The notes under the pieces: generated by a model | Seen by the model: only the letters and a program-made list of their open reading frames with translations | Told to the model about the DNA's origin: nothing | Databases searched by the model: none | NCBI GenBank assembly: GCA_964023275.1 | Contig: OZ029916.1 | Span: forward strand, 35,465,727 to 35,529,726 | Length of the DNA: 64,000 bases | Direction: 5' to 3' | From: Norana najaformis | Taxonomy: Eukaryota > Annelida > Clitellata > Crassiclitellata > Hormogastridae | Translations under genes and position numbers: made by a program | Part shown: positions 43,076 through 54,203 of the stretch, piece after piece | How positions within the stretch are numbered: position 1 is the stretch's first letter | How the letters are laid out: each line of letters begins with the position of its first letter

Positions 43076-46000
43076 ATGGCGGTCACAATCCGAACAGAAG
43101 ACCGGCGGAAAAGCGTTGCTATGACGACACTCGTCATTGTGGCGTCATGTCTGACGCTCGCCCCAGCCAGTGTGGGAGAAAGAAGGCCGAGACAAAATGA
43201 CGTCGATGCTGCCAGCGCCAGGTTCAAGCGAGGGCAGTCGATAGGCAGCGTCGAATGCCAATACAGGTGCAGCGGCGGTGGCGGCGGCGGACAGGTAAGA
43301 CATGCGCCAGCAGCCAATCAACCGCTGCAGGTGTTATCGGCTACGTGCTTATTAATGGCGTACGCAGCGAATTGCATGATCGCACTTGTCACACGCTTCT
43401 GTTGTTCAACCTGTTGTTGTTGTTGTTGTTGATGATGATGATGATGTTGTTGTTGTTGTTGTTGTCTTGCTGATGCCGATAATGTTGGAACAGCTGCAGT
43501 TACTTCTACTGTTGTAGTTGTAGTTGTAATCGCATATTTATATGGCGCCTTTTCAAGAGAGACTCATCAGACCTAATAACAGAAAACCACGATCGACAAA
43601 TGGTTTTCAGTGGCTTCTGCTTGTTGTAATAATGCGTTGTTGTTTTCATGTTCTTGTTTTGTTGCAGACGATGTTGTAACAGCTGGCGTTGCTTCTGCTG
43701 TTCTTGTTGTCCTTGCTGATGCTGTTTTCTTGTTGTTACAGATGCAGTTGCTATGACATTCTGTTTGTGCTGTTGCATTTAAGGTTGTAATTCATAGCAA
43801 AATGAGCAAGGTCGAGGCCATACGGTCGCTATATAAAACCTATACATTTATATTTACATTTGTATGTAGGTGCTACTTTATAACAAATGAAACATATTAT
43901 AGTCACGGGAGAAGTTCTCCATTCCATTATTACCATATGATTGTGATTATGGCAAACATAATACTTATTCATGACTGAATTCCGAGTCTTCCTGTCATAA
44001 AACGCCTACACTCAACGAAGGTGCCTATAATATACAAAAGGTTAACGCATTAATGAGAATGTGCTGCACAGCTTATGAAAGCGAGTTCAGAAATTCGGTG
44101 AATAAATGAACAACGTCTGCGTGAATGTTGCTTAGATTGTTAGCAACAGTCGGGTAGAATACGCCGTGCTGATTCTGCTTATTGTTTACGATTGAATGAC
44201 GATTTAGGGCACAGGCAGAGACATATATCACAGGAAAAACAGGAGACATCATCAAAAGAATAAGTGAATATATAAGCAAACATCAAGCTTTAGTAACGCA
44301 TAAACTGTAAAGCTAATTATCAGTTCATAGACTTCTGTAAGTAAACAATTTTTCGGTTGAACTATTCCCAACCAACCAGTCACAAGAATAAACGATAGAC
44401 TAAAGACATTTGGGTGAAAAAGACACCAGAGTGCCTCAGTTATGGGGAGGGTTGGGATTCCCACCTTTAAGTATATTTTCGGCCATCTCCTGGTTAAGGT
44501 GGGTTCTGTGGATAATGGTGAAAGGTATACAATGTAGCTGGCAAATTTTCATGTAGCTCAAAGTGTGATGAGCCTAACGCCCTAATTATTGGCGGAGACG
44601 GTTGATTATAGGACTGCCTTGAGTGTTTCCCACTTGATTCTTCCCAGCCAGAAGAATTAAGTGGGAAAATATCACTGTATTATACAGTGATATTTTCCCA
44701 CTTAATTCTTCTGTATATTCGTGAATTCCACAAACATCGAGAAGACCGTAGAAGAAGAAAATTCATAAAATCCTAGCTATAGGGGTCTGTACAGCATAAA
44801 TACGTGAATTGATTACAATGAATTATTAAAACGACTTTGTAATCAGCTGCTGAATTAATTAGCGAATCAGTTATTTATTAGCCGTGGCACCTGCAGAGAA
44901 AGGGCGAGAGGCAGGCGGCAGCAGCAAGTGCCTGGCAGTTGCATCTCATTAGTGCGATTTCTGGTCGCCGAAATTGACGGTTGCTGCCGCTGGAATTAAC
45001 GCAGCACGTCTTGCTTCGGTCTCTGCCATTAACATTTTATGGGCCGATGGCCGTTGGTTGGCCGACCATCGACCGAATCCATACAATGCTCGCCTGGCCG
45101 GCCGTCAACGAACATGTGGCATCGAACCAAAAGGCCTCGGCTGCTGCTGCTGCTGGTGTTGTTGCTGTTGTTGGTGATGACGGTCTCAGGAGTGATGTAC
45201 TTTACTAGTCAAATCCAATCGATTACGTGTCATCGAACGAACCAGCACCTCTGTCTCTCTCTTTCTCTTTCTCTTTCTCTGTCTGTCTATCTGTCTGTCT
45301 CTATCTCTCTCTGTCTCTCACTGGCGCTGGCCGCAGTTCCCCACTCGTGCATGCAGTTTAATTCTTCTTCTTCTTCTTCTTCTTCTTCTTCTTCTTCTTC
45401 TTCTTCTTCTTCTTCTTCTTCTTCTCCTCCTCCTCCTCCTCCTCCTCCTTCTCCTCCTTTGTTACTCTGCTGCTTTGAGCCACCTAGCCTTTCCTTGCTT
45501 TTCTTTTAAAGTAATCTTGAACAGCTTTTCCTTTTTTCATGTTACTTCTGTTCTCGCTCTTCCTCTTTCTCCGTTTCCCATTAATTCTTCTTTTTCTTCT
45601 TCCTCATTTTCCTCATGTTTCTTTTTAATTTTCTTCATCGTCACCCTACTCTGTCTTTGCCATGCTCCGTATTACTTTACTTCCTTCTCGACCTCTTTTC
45701 TTTCAATTTTTAACCAATTTATTCTCCTCTTTATTCTTCTATCCCTCGGCTTTTGCTAACTGTTCTGACTGTTCTCACCACGTGATAGTCGAGCCGGCAA
45801 ATTTGTCATTTTAACATAATCTGTGGTTGCATGTCGAGCTTTTTACGGGCGCTTAGCGTACATTTAGACCAAAATCTGCACTTAGTGGTTTGCACTGGCT
45901 TCAAATTTCACTCAGTTCGTCAATTGCCGAGAAAGCGATATCTCAGTTTGCCGAATACACAGTCGGCCATTTTGACTTGCCGACTATAGTCGACCATTGT

Positions 46001-49000
46001 GCTTTGCCGAATACACAGTCAGACATTTTGGTTTGCCGAATACACAGTCAGCCATTTTGATTTGCCGAATACACAGCCAGCCATGTTGATTTGCCGAATA
46101 CACAGTCGGCCATTTTGATTCGTGGAATACACAGTCGGCCATTTTGATTTGTGCAATGCACAGTTAGCCGTTTTCATTTGCCGAATACACAGTCGGCCAT
46201 TTTGATTTACCTTATTCACAGCCAGTCATTTTGATTCGCTGAACCTTTCATTCAGTCATTAAGGTGGATATTTTAGTCGATCTTGGTAAGATTGGACTCG
46301 AAACAGAATCGGACTATGTCAATTCGAGATTTAAACGCGATTTTGTCCTGTAACGGCGAATCAGAGATATAAAAAGCAAGCGAGGCAGGTTCTTCAATGT
46401 GAATAAAGCTATTTTGGTGGAGACATAACACAGAAACGTGCAGTTGTGAGTGCACGTTTTGTACAGTCCAATTTTGCGTAAAAAATTTCAGCCTTGTTTC
46501 CAATATTACTTATGGGATTCGTGCAGCGATAAAGTTTTCATGAAAAATATCTTGCAGATGATACAGTGCCAACTGAATGATTTTCGTTGAGTGGCCTTGT
46601 GAGTTTCTATGACAGACTGATTGTCGATTCCGATATTTTAGAAAAATACGAATTCTGGGCTGTGTTCTGGATCGAGTGTGACTCAGGTATTCGCCCCAAA
46701 TCCAAACTCGGAGCAGTTACCGTGTATTTTCGAGCGTCTCACCGATGAGCCAACTCCTATTATTCAAGCGTGCAGCGATGGTGAATGCTCTCACCCGATA
46801 AATTTATTCAAAAATGAACAGGTTGGAGGCCGTACGGTCGCTTGTACATTTACATTTATCATTATAGACTGTGGACCAGGTAAGCTAATTACCAGGTCTC
46901 CATGGGTTCAGCCGAAAGACCAAACAACCAAGGGACACGACTTTCACGACTCTGCATTATAATTTTAGATATAGCACATTAGGAATGATCCATTGACCTG
47001 ACCTTATACCTGACCTTACTACATACATAATAAGACGTGTGGGACGGCAGCTGGTGACGCAAATGCGGGCAGTAAAATCACCGTTTCTTCACTTAACACG
47101 AAACACCTCAACGTCAGTTCGTACAGTTATTGAGTCATTATTGCGTCATTATTCTGGCGGCGACGCAACAAAATGACTAGATATCTGACTTCCTTTATTC
47201 GGTCATTTATGGCGGAGCAGTCTATCGTTTCGGTCATAAAACATCTGCCGTAAAAATGAAGAAGCGCACCAGTTGGCCCGGAAAAAGCCATTTATTAAAC
47301 TCATATCGCAATATTACAACTTCCAGGTCCCGGTCACTGAGTTCAATCTCCACCGAAAAAAAATCGGCTGTATATCCCCGCATCATAAGCCGACATATCA
47401 ATTATACATATAGGCTAATAAATATTTGTGTATAGGCATATTTAAGCTATATATATGCCTCAAGTTGCATCTTTAAGCCACATATGATGCATATAGTCAT
47501 GTATTATATATAAACATATATAGGTAAGTAAGCAATACATTTCTGAACACGCCATATATAATATTGTGGTCCGCTGAAGAGACGCCGAGCAGACAAGTAG
47601 AGGAACTGTGTTTTATAGCGCCAGCATAAGAAGTCGACTACATATGGAGTCTGCGTGTTCATAGTGATTAGCTTTCCATGCATTTGGTTTCTTAATCTGA
47701 CCTTGATTAGTCGTCATCGGCGGCGGGAAAGCGTACGTCATGCATGCTTAATTTTATTTGTCGTCGTCGCCGTCGTCATAGAGACGCCGTCATAGAGTCC
47801 AACGTCTAGGTCCATATATAATCCGAGGACGACAGTAGCTCCACACAGCGACAGCCAGCTGTGCTTGTGAGTAGGTAAAAAGGAAGGCGCGCCGTCTTAT
47901 GTAAGAATTATGATGATGCTTTGTTCGGGAGGAAGACGGAAGTTGTTTCCTTCTGAGAATCACGGGATACATACAAATGTGAATTAAAGATTATGCGCAT
48001 GCCGTTTATATTTCTTGGTCCGCATACTGCATGATTTACGAATGTAGGCCTATATGAATGAGTATATGTATGTGTATGTATAGATACATGCATCCATGCT
48101 TGCATGTATGTGTGTGTGCAAGTGTGCATGTATGTATGTGTGTGTGCAAGTGTGCATGTATGTATGTATGCATGTATATGTATGTATGTATGTATGTATA
48201 TATGTTTGTATTTATGTATGTATATATGTATGTAGTATGTATGTATGCAGTATATGTATGTATGTAGTATGTATGTATGTATGTATTTGTTAATGTGCAT
48301 ATGTTCCGAGGTATGCATAAATACGTACTTATATATACATAAGTATTAATTTTTTTATTTATATATGTATAGATATGTTTCTATGCTTGCATTTATGTTT
48401 GTATTGTACATTATCTGTGTATGTTTCTATGTATGTATCGGTATTTGTATGTATGTATGTATGTATATATGTATGTATGTATGTAACACCCTGTTGGAAT
48501 GCTTGGCTATACCCCGAGGTAGGGCAACCCGCCATACCTCGGGGTCTGTGTATGAGCAACAAACGCAGATTGGCAACATAATAAGCTGTTGCAATGTTGT
48601 TTCCGTTGCTTGACACTGCTGTGCCTGTCAGCGTCGTATCCACGGCGCCACACTGCTACCCATGTCAAAACGCCGCAGGGGATTTATCCATTAAGCTGAC
48701 TTACATTACGCATTAAGCTGTACAAGGCGCAAATAAATTTCAAGACTCTGTATTTAACGGTCCTAGGGTTTTCGAACCTATACTCGATCAAAGGCAGTCT
48801 CCCTTTCTTGGCCCCTGATCTCGAGGGTCGACCGTCGAAAACGGGAAGGTCGGCTCAAGCGAGTTTCAACGAGAATCGCCATCTGGAACTCTCTTCTGTA
48901 AATAAACCACAGCCCACCATCGTCATACCACACTACCATTACCACAGCATACCACCAACGCCCCACGGTAATACAACTGCTTCTTCTGCTTCTTCTGCTT

Positions 49001-50840
49001 CTTCTTTTTCTTCTTCATCTTCTTCCTCTTCTTCTTCTTCTTCTTCCTCTTCCTCTTCTTCCTCTTCCTCTTCTGCTCCTCCTCTTCCTCCTCCTCCTCC
49101 TCTTCTCCTCCTCTTCCTCCTCTTCTCCTCCTCTTTCCTCCTCCTCCTCTGCTTCTACTCCTCTCCTCCTCCTTCTCTTCTTCTCCTCTCCCTCCTCCTC
49201 TTCTTCTCCACCTCCTCCTCCTATTCTCCTCCTCCTCTCCTCCTCCTCCTCTTTCCTCCTCCTCCTCTGCTTCTACTCCTCTCCTCCTCCTTCTCTTCTT
49301 CTCCTCTCCCTCCTCCTCTTCTTCTCCACCTCCTCCTCCTATTCTCCTCCTCCTCTCCTCCTCCTCCTCTTTCCTCCTCCTCCTCTGCTTCTACTCCTCT
49401 CCTCCTCCTCCTTCTCTTCTTCTTCTTTCTGTTTTTTCTGTTTGGATTATCGTTAATTTTCCACTCACGAGGGGCGTCATCGACGCAGAGTCACGCGCGC
49501 GCGGTTGTCTCAAGCGTTGAAAGGCAGACGAGTTTATATGGTCTTCGTTTGGTCCTGGTCTCTTGCTTGGTCCTCTTCTACGGCCGTCCGATTGTTTATA
49601 ATCTTCGTCTGCCTGTGGCGTAAATACGAAATGGCGCGCGCGCCGTTTCTTTGTAAGCAGACGACCGGGTTACGTTGAACAGAAGAGCCCGGATGCACCA
49701 AGGGCAAATGCCCGGGGGGATGCAGGGAGAGAGGGAGAGAGGAAGAGAGGGAAGCAGGGGAGAGAGACAGAGGCAGAGGAGCGGTAATTCAATTGCGGTG
49801 TTTATTGTAAAGTGGAATGGCTCCAGGACGGGCCAGAAATGAGGTAAAAGGAGAGGAGGTGGAGGAGGAGAAGGAAGAAAAGAAGGAAGAGGATGAGGGA
49901 GATTTTGGCAGAGGAGGAAGAGAAAAAGCAGGAGGAGAATGAAGAGGAGGAGAAGGTGGAAGAGGAGTATAGCAGGCGAAATAGAAACGAAGGAGTAGGA
50001 GGAATCGCAGGAGAAGGAGGAAAAGAAGGAGGATTGAGTAGGAGGATTACGATGAGTAGGAGTAGGAAGGGTTGGAATGGAAGGAGTAGCTGGTGTGAAG
50101 GAGGAGATTGCAAAGGAATAAAAGGAGGAGGAGGAGGAATAGAAAGAGGCGGAGGAGGAACAGGAGAAGGAACAGGAGGAGGAACAGGATGAGTAAGAAT
50201 AGGAGGAGGAGAGTACTATAGTAGTAGGAGAATAAGAATAGGAGTCTGAAGGAGAAGGATTTCGCAGTCTCTCCCACACACGGAAGAGCGACGGTTGCTT
50301 TTGCAATGGGAGCCGGAAATGGCCGATTCCATGCACTGAGTTCTGCTCCAGAACCAAACAAACGGCGAATATTAGACGCTTCAATCGCAACAAAATGACC
50401 GCAGAAATAAGAAATGCCGGCAAAGAAATCATCTTCATAACAATGACGAGTAAACACTGAAACAATACTCCTTTCGCTGTTTCGCTGTAACAATTGAGGC
50501 TCACTTACGCATCTTCTTATCCGAAACATCAAAATAATGGTAGTAGTAGTAATAGTAGCAGCAGTAGTAGTGTTAGTAGTAGTAGTAATGGGAGTGGTAG
50601 TAGTAGTGGTAGTAGTAGTAGTAAACTACTACTGGTAGTAGTAGTAGTAGTAGTACTGGTAATAATAACAATGACTGTGCATTTCGTTTCAGGGTGTTGC
50701 CTCATCCTGTCCTCTGTGGTGTCGGCAGATGTCGCTGATAACGGCTGCCATCGCCACCTCTTCCTTTACCTCTGCCTCCTCTTCTTCCTCCTCTTCCTCC
50801 ATCTCCTCCTCCATCTCCTCCTCTTCATCGTCATCTAAGA
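43076..50840 (+). CDS. Probable 5' exons of the same receptor kinase (signal peptide and Cys/Ser-rich segment)
   Basis: Two predicted exons. The first (43076-43294, 73 codons, donor GTAAGA) begins MAVTIRTEDRRKSVAM, then a hydrophobic stretch TTLVIVASCLTLAPASVG that reads as a signal peptide, and ends with GSVECQYRCS and a glycine run. The second (50693-50840, acceptor TTTCGTTTCAG, donor GTAAGT) reads GVASSCPLWCRQM, then a long serine run coded by TCC/TCT repeats. Phases join exactly: exon 1 ends in phase 0, and exon 2 leaves one base that completes AGC with the exon at 56574. Two CxxxC-type pairs are reminiscent of the Cys-rich start of anosmin-1 (inference). More small exons may exist in the 7.4-kb gap. 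The link to the kinase is by position and phase only. Confidence 0.55.
43390..43465 (+). repeat. (TTG)n/(ATG)n/(TTG)n compound microsatellite
   Basis: GTTGTTG, then GATGATG, then GTTGTTG triplets about 100 bases after the donor of the predicted signal-peptide exon. Confidence 0.9.
43796..43862 (+). repeat. SINE family A, 3' fragment (copy 7)
   Basis: Shows GAGCAAGGTCGAGGCCATAC, GGTCGCTATATAAAACC and the tail ACATTTATATTTACATTT. It sits in the first large intron of the receptor kinase. Confidence 0.75.
44650..44712. repeat. Perfect 30-bp inverted repeat, 3-base loop
   Basis: Left arm 44650-44679 and right arm 44683-44712 are exact reverse complements around the loop TTA. A partial third arm, TTTCCCACTTGATTCTTC, lies just upstream (about 44627-44644) and can pair with the left arm instead. 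No gene covers it. Confidence 0.95.
45361..45460 (+). repeat. (TTC)n then (TCC)n microsatellite
   Basis: About 21 TTC units followed by TCC units, after a CT-rich lead-in from 45250. Intronic. Confidence 0.92.
45951..46235 (+). repeat. Minisatellite, 29-bp unit, about 10 copies
   Basis: The unit is CCGAATACACAGTCGGCC then ATTTTGATTTG, with steps of 29 bp (46007, 46036, 46065). It lies in the presumed long intron of the receptor kinase. Confidence 0.88.
46755..46860 (+). repeat. SINE family A, copy 8 (partial)
   Basis: Shows CAGCGATGGTGAATGC, CACCCGATAAATTTATTC, GGTTGGAGGCCGTACGGTCG and the TACATTTACATTTA tail. All eight copies found run in the plus direction. Confidence 0.75.
48058..48295 (+). 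repeat. (GTAT)n microsatellite
   Basis: TGTATGTATG-rich stretch, with a second block at 48420-48485. Similar TACA-type blocks on the other strand lie at 485-570, 53870-53960, 56395-56530 and 56940-57030. Confidence 0.88.
48511..48545. repeat. 11-bp GC-rich hairpin
   Basis: ACCCCGAGGTA at 48511-48521 pairs exactly with TACCTCGGGGT at 48535-48545 around a 13-base loop. It follows directly after a GTAT microsatellite. Confidence 0.8.
48978..49440 (+). repeat. Polypyrimidine TTC/TCC tract with 118-bp internal repeat
   Basis: About 460 bases of nearly pure C/T. GCTTCTACTCCTCTCC recurs at 49151, 49269 and 49387, a tandem 118-bp period laid over the TTC/TCC microsatellite. Such tracts can form triplex (H-DNA) structures. 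Confidence 0.9.
49715..50255 (+). repeat. Purine-rich GGA/GAA tract
   Basis: About 540 bases of mostly A/G on the plus strand, opposite in strand sense to the pyrimidine tract at 48978-49440. Long low-complexity frames on the minus strand are by-products. Confidence 0.85.
50536..50660 (+). repeat. (TAG)n microsatellite before the predicted Ser-rich exon
   Basis: GTAGTAGTAG-type triplets ending about 35 bases before the acceptor of the predicted exon at 50693. Confidence 0.88.
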
Positions 50841-53489
50841 GTAAGTCATGCAAAAATTGATTCGAAGTATTAAAGTCGGTAAGTAAGTAATCAAGTATAA
50901 ACGTAAAAAGTCACAAAGAACATAGCGGGCAGATAATTTGTAAATATTTCAGATGAAAAGGAAATGCTTTTCAAAAACTGATTATTGCACGGTAAAATCA
51001 GTGGATTGCTTTAGGCCTGCAAGGGAAAGACGGGCCCCAGCTAAAGTACACAAAGTTTCTTTTTGGGTTCTACGGCGAGTAGTTTCTGCTACATCGAGAT
51101 ATTTCTCTTAGGAGCATCTAGCTACATGGTGTCTCCTGTATCAAGGCATTTCTTTTAGAAGCGGCGCCGACTGCATGCAACCTTGTATACAAACAGATCT
51201 AACTAATGTATACACAGGTTAATTTGTCTGTAGACCCCTTCCTCAGCCATTCACAGTTTACCCTATTCACTGGCAGCGAAAGAGTTAAAAGTAAGGATGA
51301 CGTCTGAGTTAGGCTTCTGCTTCAAGCTAAAGATGGTGCTATCGGCTGCTTGGCTTTTGTAAATAACCGGTTGCCATGGTGAGACAAGGTTCCTGGAAGT
51401 GAAGTCGTTCTGGTTGGGGGGGGGGAAGTGGGGGCGGTGTGCGTTGGGAGGGAGGGGTGCTTCGTGTATTTTATGTTCTGTGTCGTCAAGATCGGTTTAC
51501 GTCTGGCGTGGATGTGATTGTGCAGACTATTGATCTGGGTTGATGGAGAGTGCGGGGTGGGGGTCGACGGCGATGATGCTGGGTGGATGGGGTGAGTGAG
51601 TCTAGGAAGTAGAGAGATGGGTCGTAGTAAGCGGGGTGCCATTGGCAGAAGGCGAAGTGCATCTCGCTGCCGGCTGGTTTAGACTATCTTCCATGATTGA
51701 AGACGCAATTGCCTCACATCTCGCTCCAACCCAACTCTAGGTCTTCGCTCGGTCGTTCGGAATATCTTCAGCTGAAGATACGCATCTCTATACACTTCGC
51801 TCCGGTTAATAGATCTCTCCTCCACTCGGTTTACACCGTCTCCCAATGGAGATGATACACTTCCCACGCATTTCGTCCAGCTCTTTTTTTCCAATACAGC
51901 CAACCAAAAATCGCACTCTGAACAAGGCCTCCTTTTCCCACTTAAGATGCATTCTCTCCGTGCATTTAATCATGTCAAATGTTCTTTCCCCCATATTCCC
52001 CACGCATTTTCGATCTTGCCAATCAGTCTTTAAATCGCTGGTTCAGAATATATCTTCCGTTGAAGATATATATCCTTCACCACATGCATTTCGTACCTGT
52101 CCATGGATACATTTTCCCCTCGCGGTTGCCGACCCTATTTGGCCCCGTTTGATATTGGGGTGGGGACGCAACTGAGTTGTTCCAAACTGTGTAGCCAACT
52201 AAATGTCTAAATAAAAAACCGCCAAAGATAAATACGGCCTTTCTTATTAGACCAATTTGGCCCCTTTTAACTTTTGGATCAGACACTAGCATGCGCTCTC
52301 TTTTGGGCAACGTCTAATAGCAGGCACAAGTGTGGCTAGGCCAACGGAAGTCGCCTTTCTGGTAACTTCAGACACCATTTTAAACAAATGAAGAATCACT
52401 AGAAGAATGTAAAGCGTCTTCGGCGTCGACCATATAGCTTACAGACGCGTAACTTATGCTCTCAGCAGACACCGTTATGGTTAGAACACTCAAAGACATA
52501 AACTGTCTGGTGCCAAAGCACATTCACTGTCGCCTCTGCCAGACAGTTTTGTCTGATTATTGCAAAATTTCACCCGATTGTCTGATTTCAGGGCCAAGTA
52601 AGTTTTTGCTAGACAATTGCTGACATAGAGCTATCTGGCTCAAAGAGAACGATGATGTCTTACATTTCCAGACATTAATTTTAAGACTGCCAGAGTTTAC
52701 TCTTACGCTTTCTCCATTTCAGATCAGTCACATAAAGTCTTCCGAGACTTTTGTCAAAGCAACGAAATCACGACTAAAATAGTTGCTGAGACAAAATCAA
52801 GGTCGTTGCTAAGACGGGATGAAGGTTGTTGCTACGGCAGGACCTCCTAATCTCTGCCACTGTCACCGAAGCACAGAGGTGGAGGCAGACAGAAGGACAG
52901 AGACAGAAACAGAGACAGAGATACAAACAGTGTCTGTATGATTGAGATACAAACAGTGTATGATTGCAGAGAATATGAAGACAAACATAATTTCCCGCTA
53001 GATTCGCTGCTTCCGGTAGCCTAAAAAAGACTTACAGTTTGCTTACTTATTTACACGCATAAAGATGCCCGGCAAGTTGAGCCTACAGTATTAACTCACT
53101 AGTCAAGTATTCTTTGAATTTCAATATATATATACACACACATATATATGTATATATATATATATTGATTTCCTGACAAATTGCAGGCATTATCATAAAG
53201 AGCTTATGTGAATTTTTACATGACTTATGTAGCATATATTTGCCTTTAATACTGTGGTTATTTATATCCGTTTATATGTTTGTTTATATCCAGTATTTAA
53301 AAGTGTAATAAACCGCAGTGTATATCCGGTGGCCTGCCTGTCTAATTCCGAGGAATTACAACACATTATGAAATGCTTGCAGCCAGTCTATATTTAGGCC
53401 TAATAGTCCGTTCTGCAGCCCAGAGCTGATAAGGCTTCTTTACTGCGTGTATATTCAAGCGCGGAAACGCTCGAACTTAGCACGCACTC
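50841..53489 (+). other. Receptor-kinase intron, largely unique
   Basis: No exon recognised. A G-rich stretch with ten consecutive G lies at 51416-51425. Two palindromic motifs of the form ATATCTTCNGNTGAAGATA lie near 51762 and 52050. (TA)n-like sequence lies near 53125-53165. Confidence 0.5.
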
Positions 53490-53728
53490 AAATCGTGGGT
53501 ACTGCCAGTATAAATACATATATACATACATACGCATACATACAAATCGTGGGTACTGCCAGTATAAATACATATATACATGCATACGCATACATACAAA
53601 TCGTGGGTACTGCCAGTATAAATACATATATACATGCATACGCATACATACAAATCGTGGGTACTGCCAGTATAAATACATATATACATGCATACGCATA
53701 CATACAAATCGTGGGTACTGCCAGTAGT
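53490..53728 (+). repeat. Minisatellite, 54-bp unit, about 4.5 copies
   Basis: The unit is AAATCGTGGGTACTGCCAGT then ATAAATACATATATACATGC and ATACGCATACATAC. Copies are almost identical. Since 54 is divisible by three, open frames with an 18-residue repeat appear on both strands; they have no coding support. Confidence 0.9.
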
Positions 53729-54203
53729 AGTACTATACATGCCGCCATTTGAATAAGTCACATAATTGGTCAGAACACGTGATCTGCGTGCGTCGCGCTT
53801 CTTCGACAAAGTCAAGCACCGAGTTACATGCCATCTGCAACCGGGGGGATCATAAATTCAGTACTGTATACATAAATACATGTATGCATACATGCACATA
53901 CATACACACAAACATGTCTTAAGTTACACATACCTACATAAATACATTCATATATATATATTTAAATAGTAGTGTAGTTTAATACTCTTAACAGTTCAGA
54001 TAATGAGATAAATAAATATGCACAGAGACTCTTTAAAAGCCGTAGTTGGATTACATTTGCTTAGCAAAATATTGGGGGGGGGGGCAAAAGTGTCGTGGCG
54101 GACAATTTTGGGGAACCGCTGTAGCCAACCTGGCCGACCTGGTTCATATTCGGTCTATCGTTGTTTCTAAGAAAATGTGCAAGGGAACAAAACATCCACA
54201 TTC

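Larger units (their letters stand above)
43295..50692 (+). other. Presumed long first intron of the receptor kinase
   Basis: Contains SINE A copies 7 and 8, the 30-bp hairpin, the 29-bp minisatellite, and large pyrimidine and purine tracts. Small missing exons, such as further Cys-rich segments, cannot be excluded. Confidence 0.5.

Noticed and set aside
45039-45509. 156-codon plus-strand frame with Ser and Pro runs
   Set aside because: It is driven by CT-rich, TTC and TCC microsatellites; the first part has no known domain.
48808-49623. 271-codon plus-strand frame rich in Ser, Pro and Leu
   Set aside because: It is a translation of the TTC/TCC polypyrimidine tract with no domain or conserved motif.
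49596-50504. 302-codon minus-strand frame
   Set aside because: It is mostly the reverse of the purine-rich tract; low-complexity Ser/Leu/Phe/Pro only.
53400-53815. Repeat-peptide frames with an 18-residue unit on both strands
   Set aside because: They arise because the 54-bp minisatellite unit is divisible by three; no start context, splice sites or known family.
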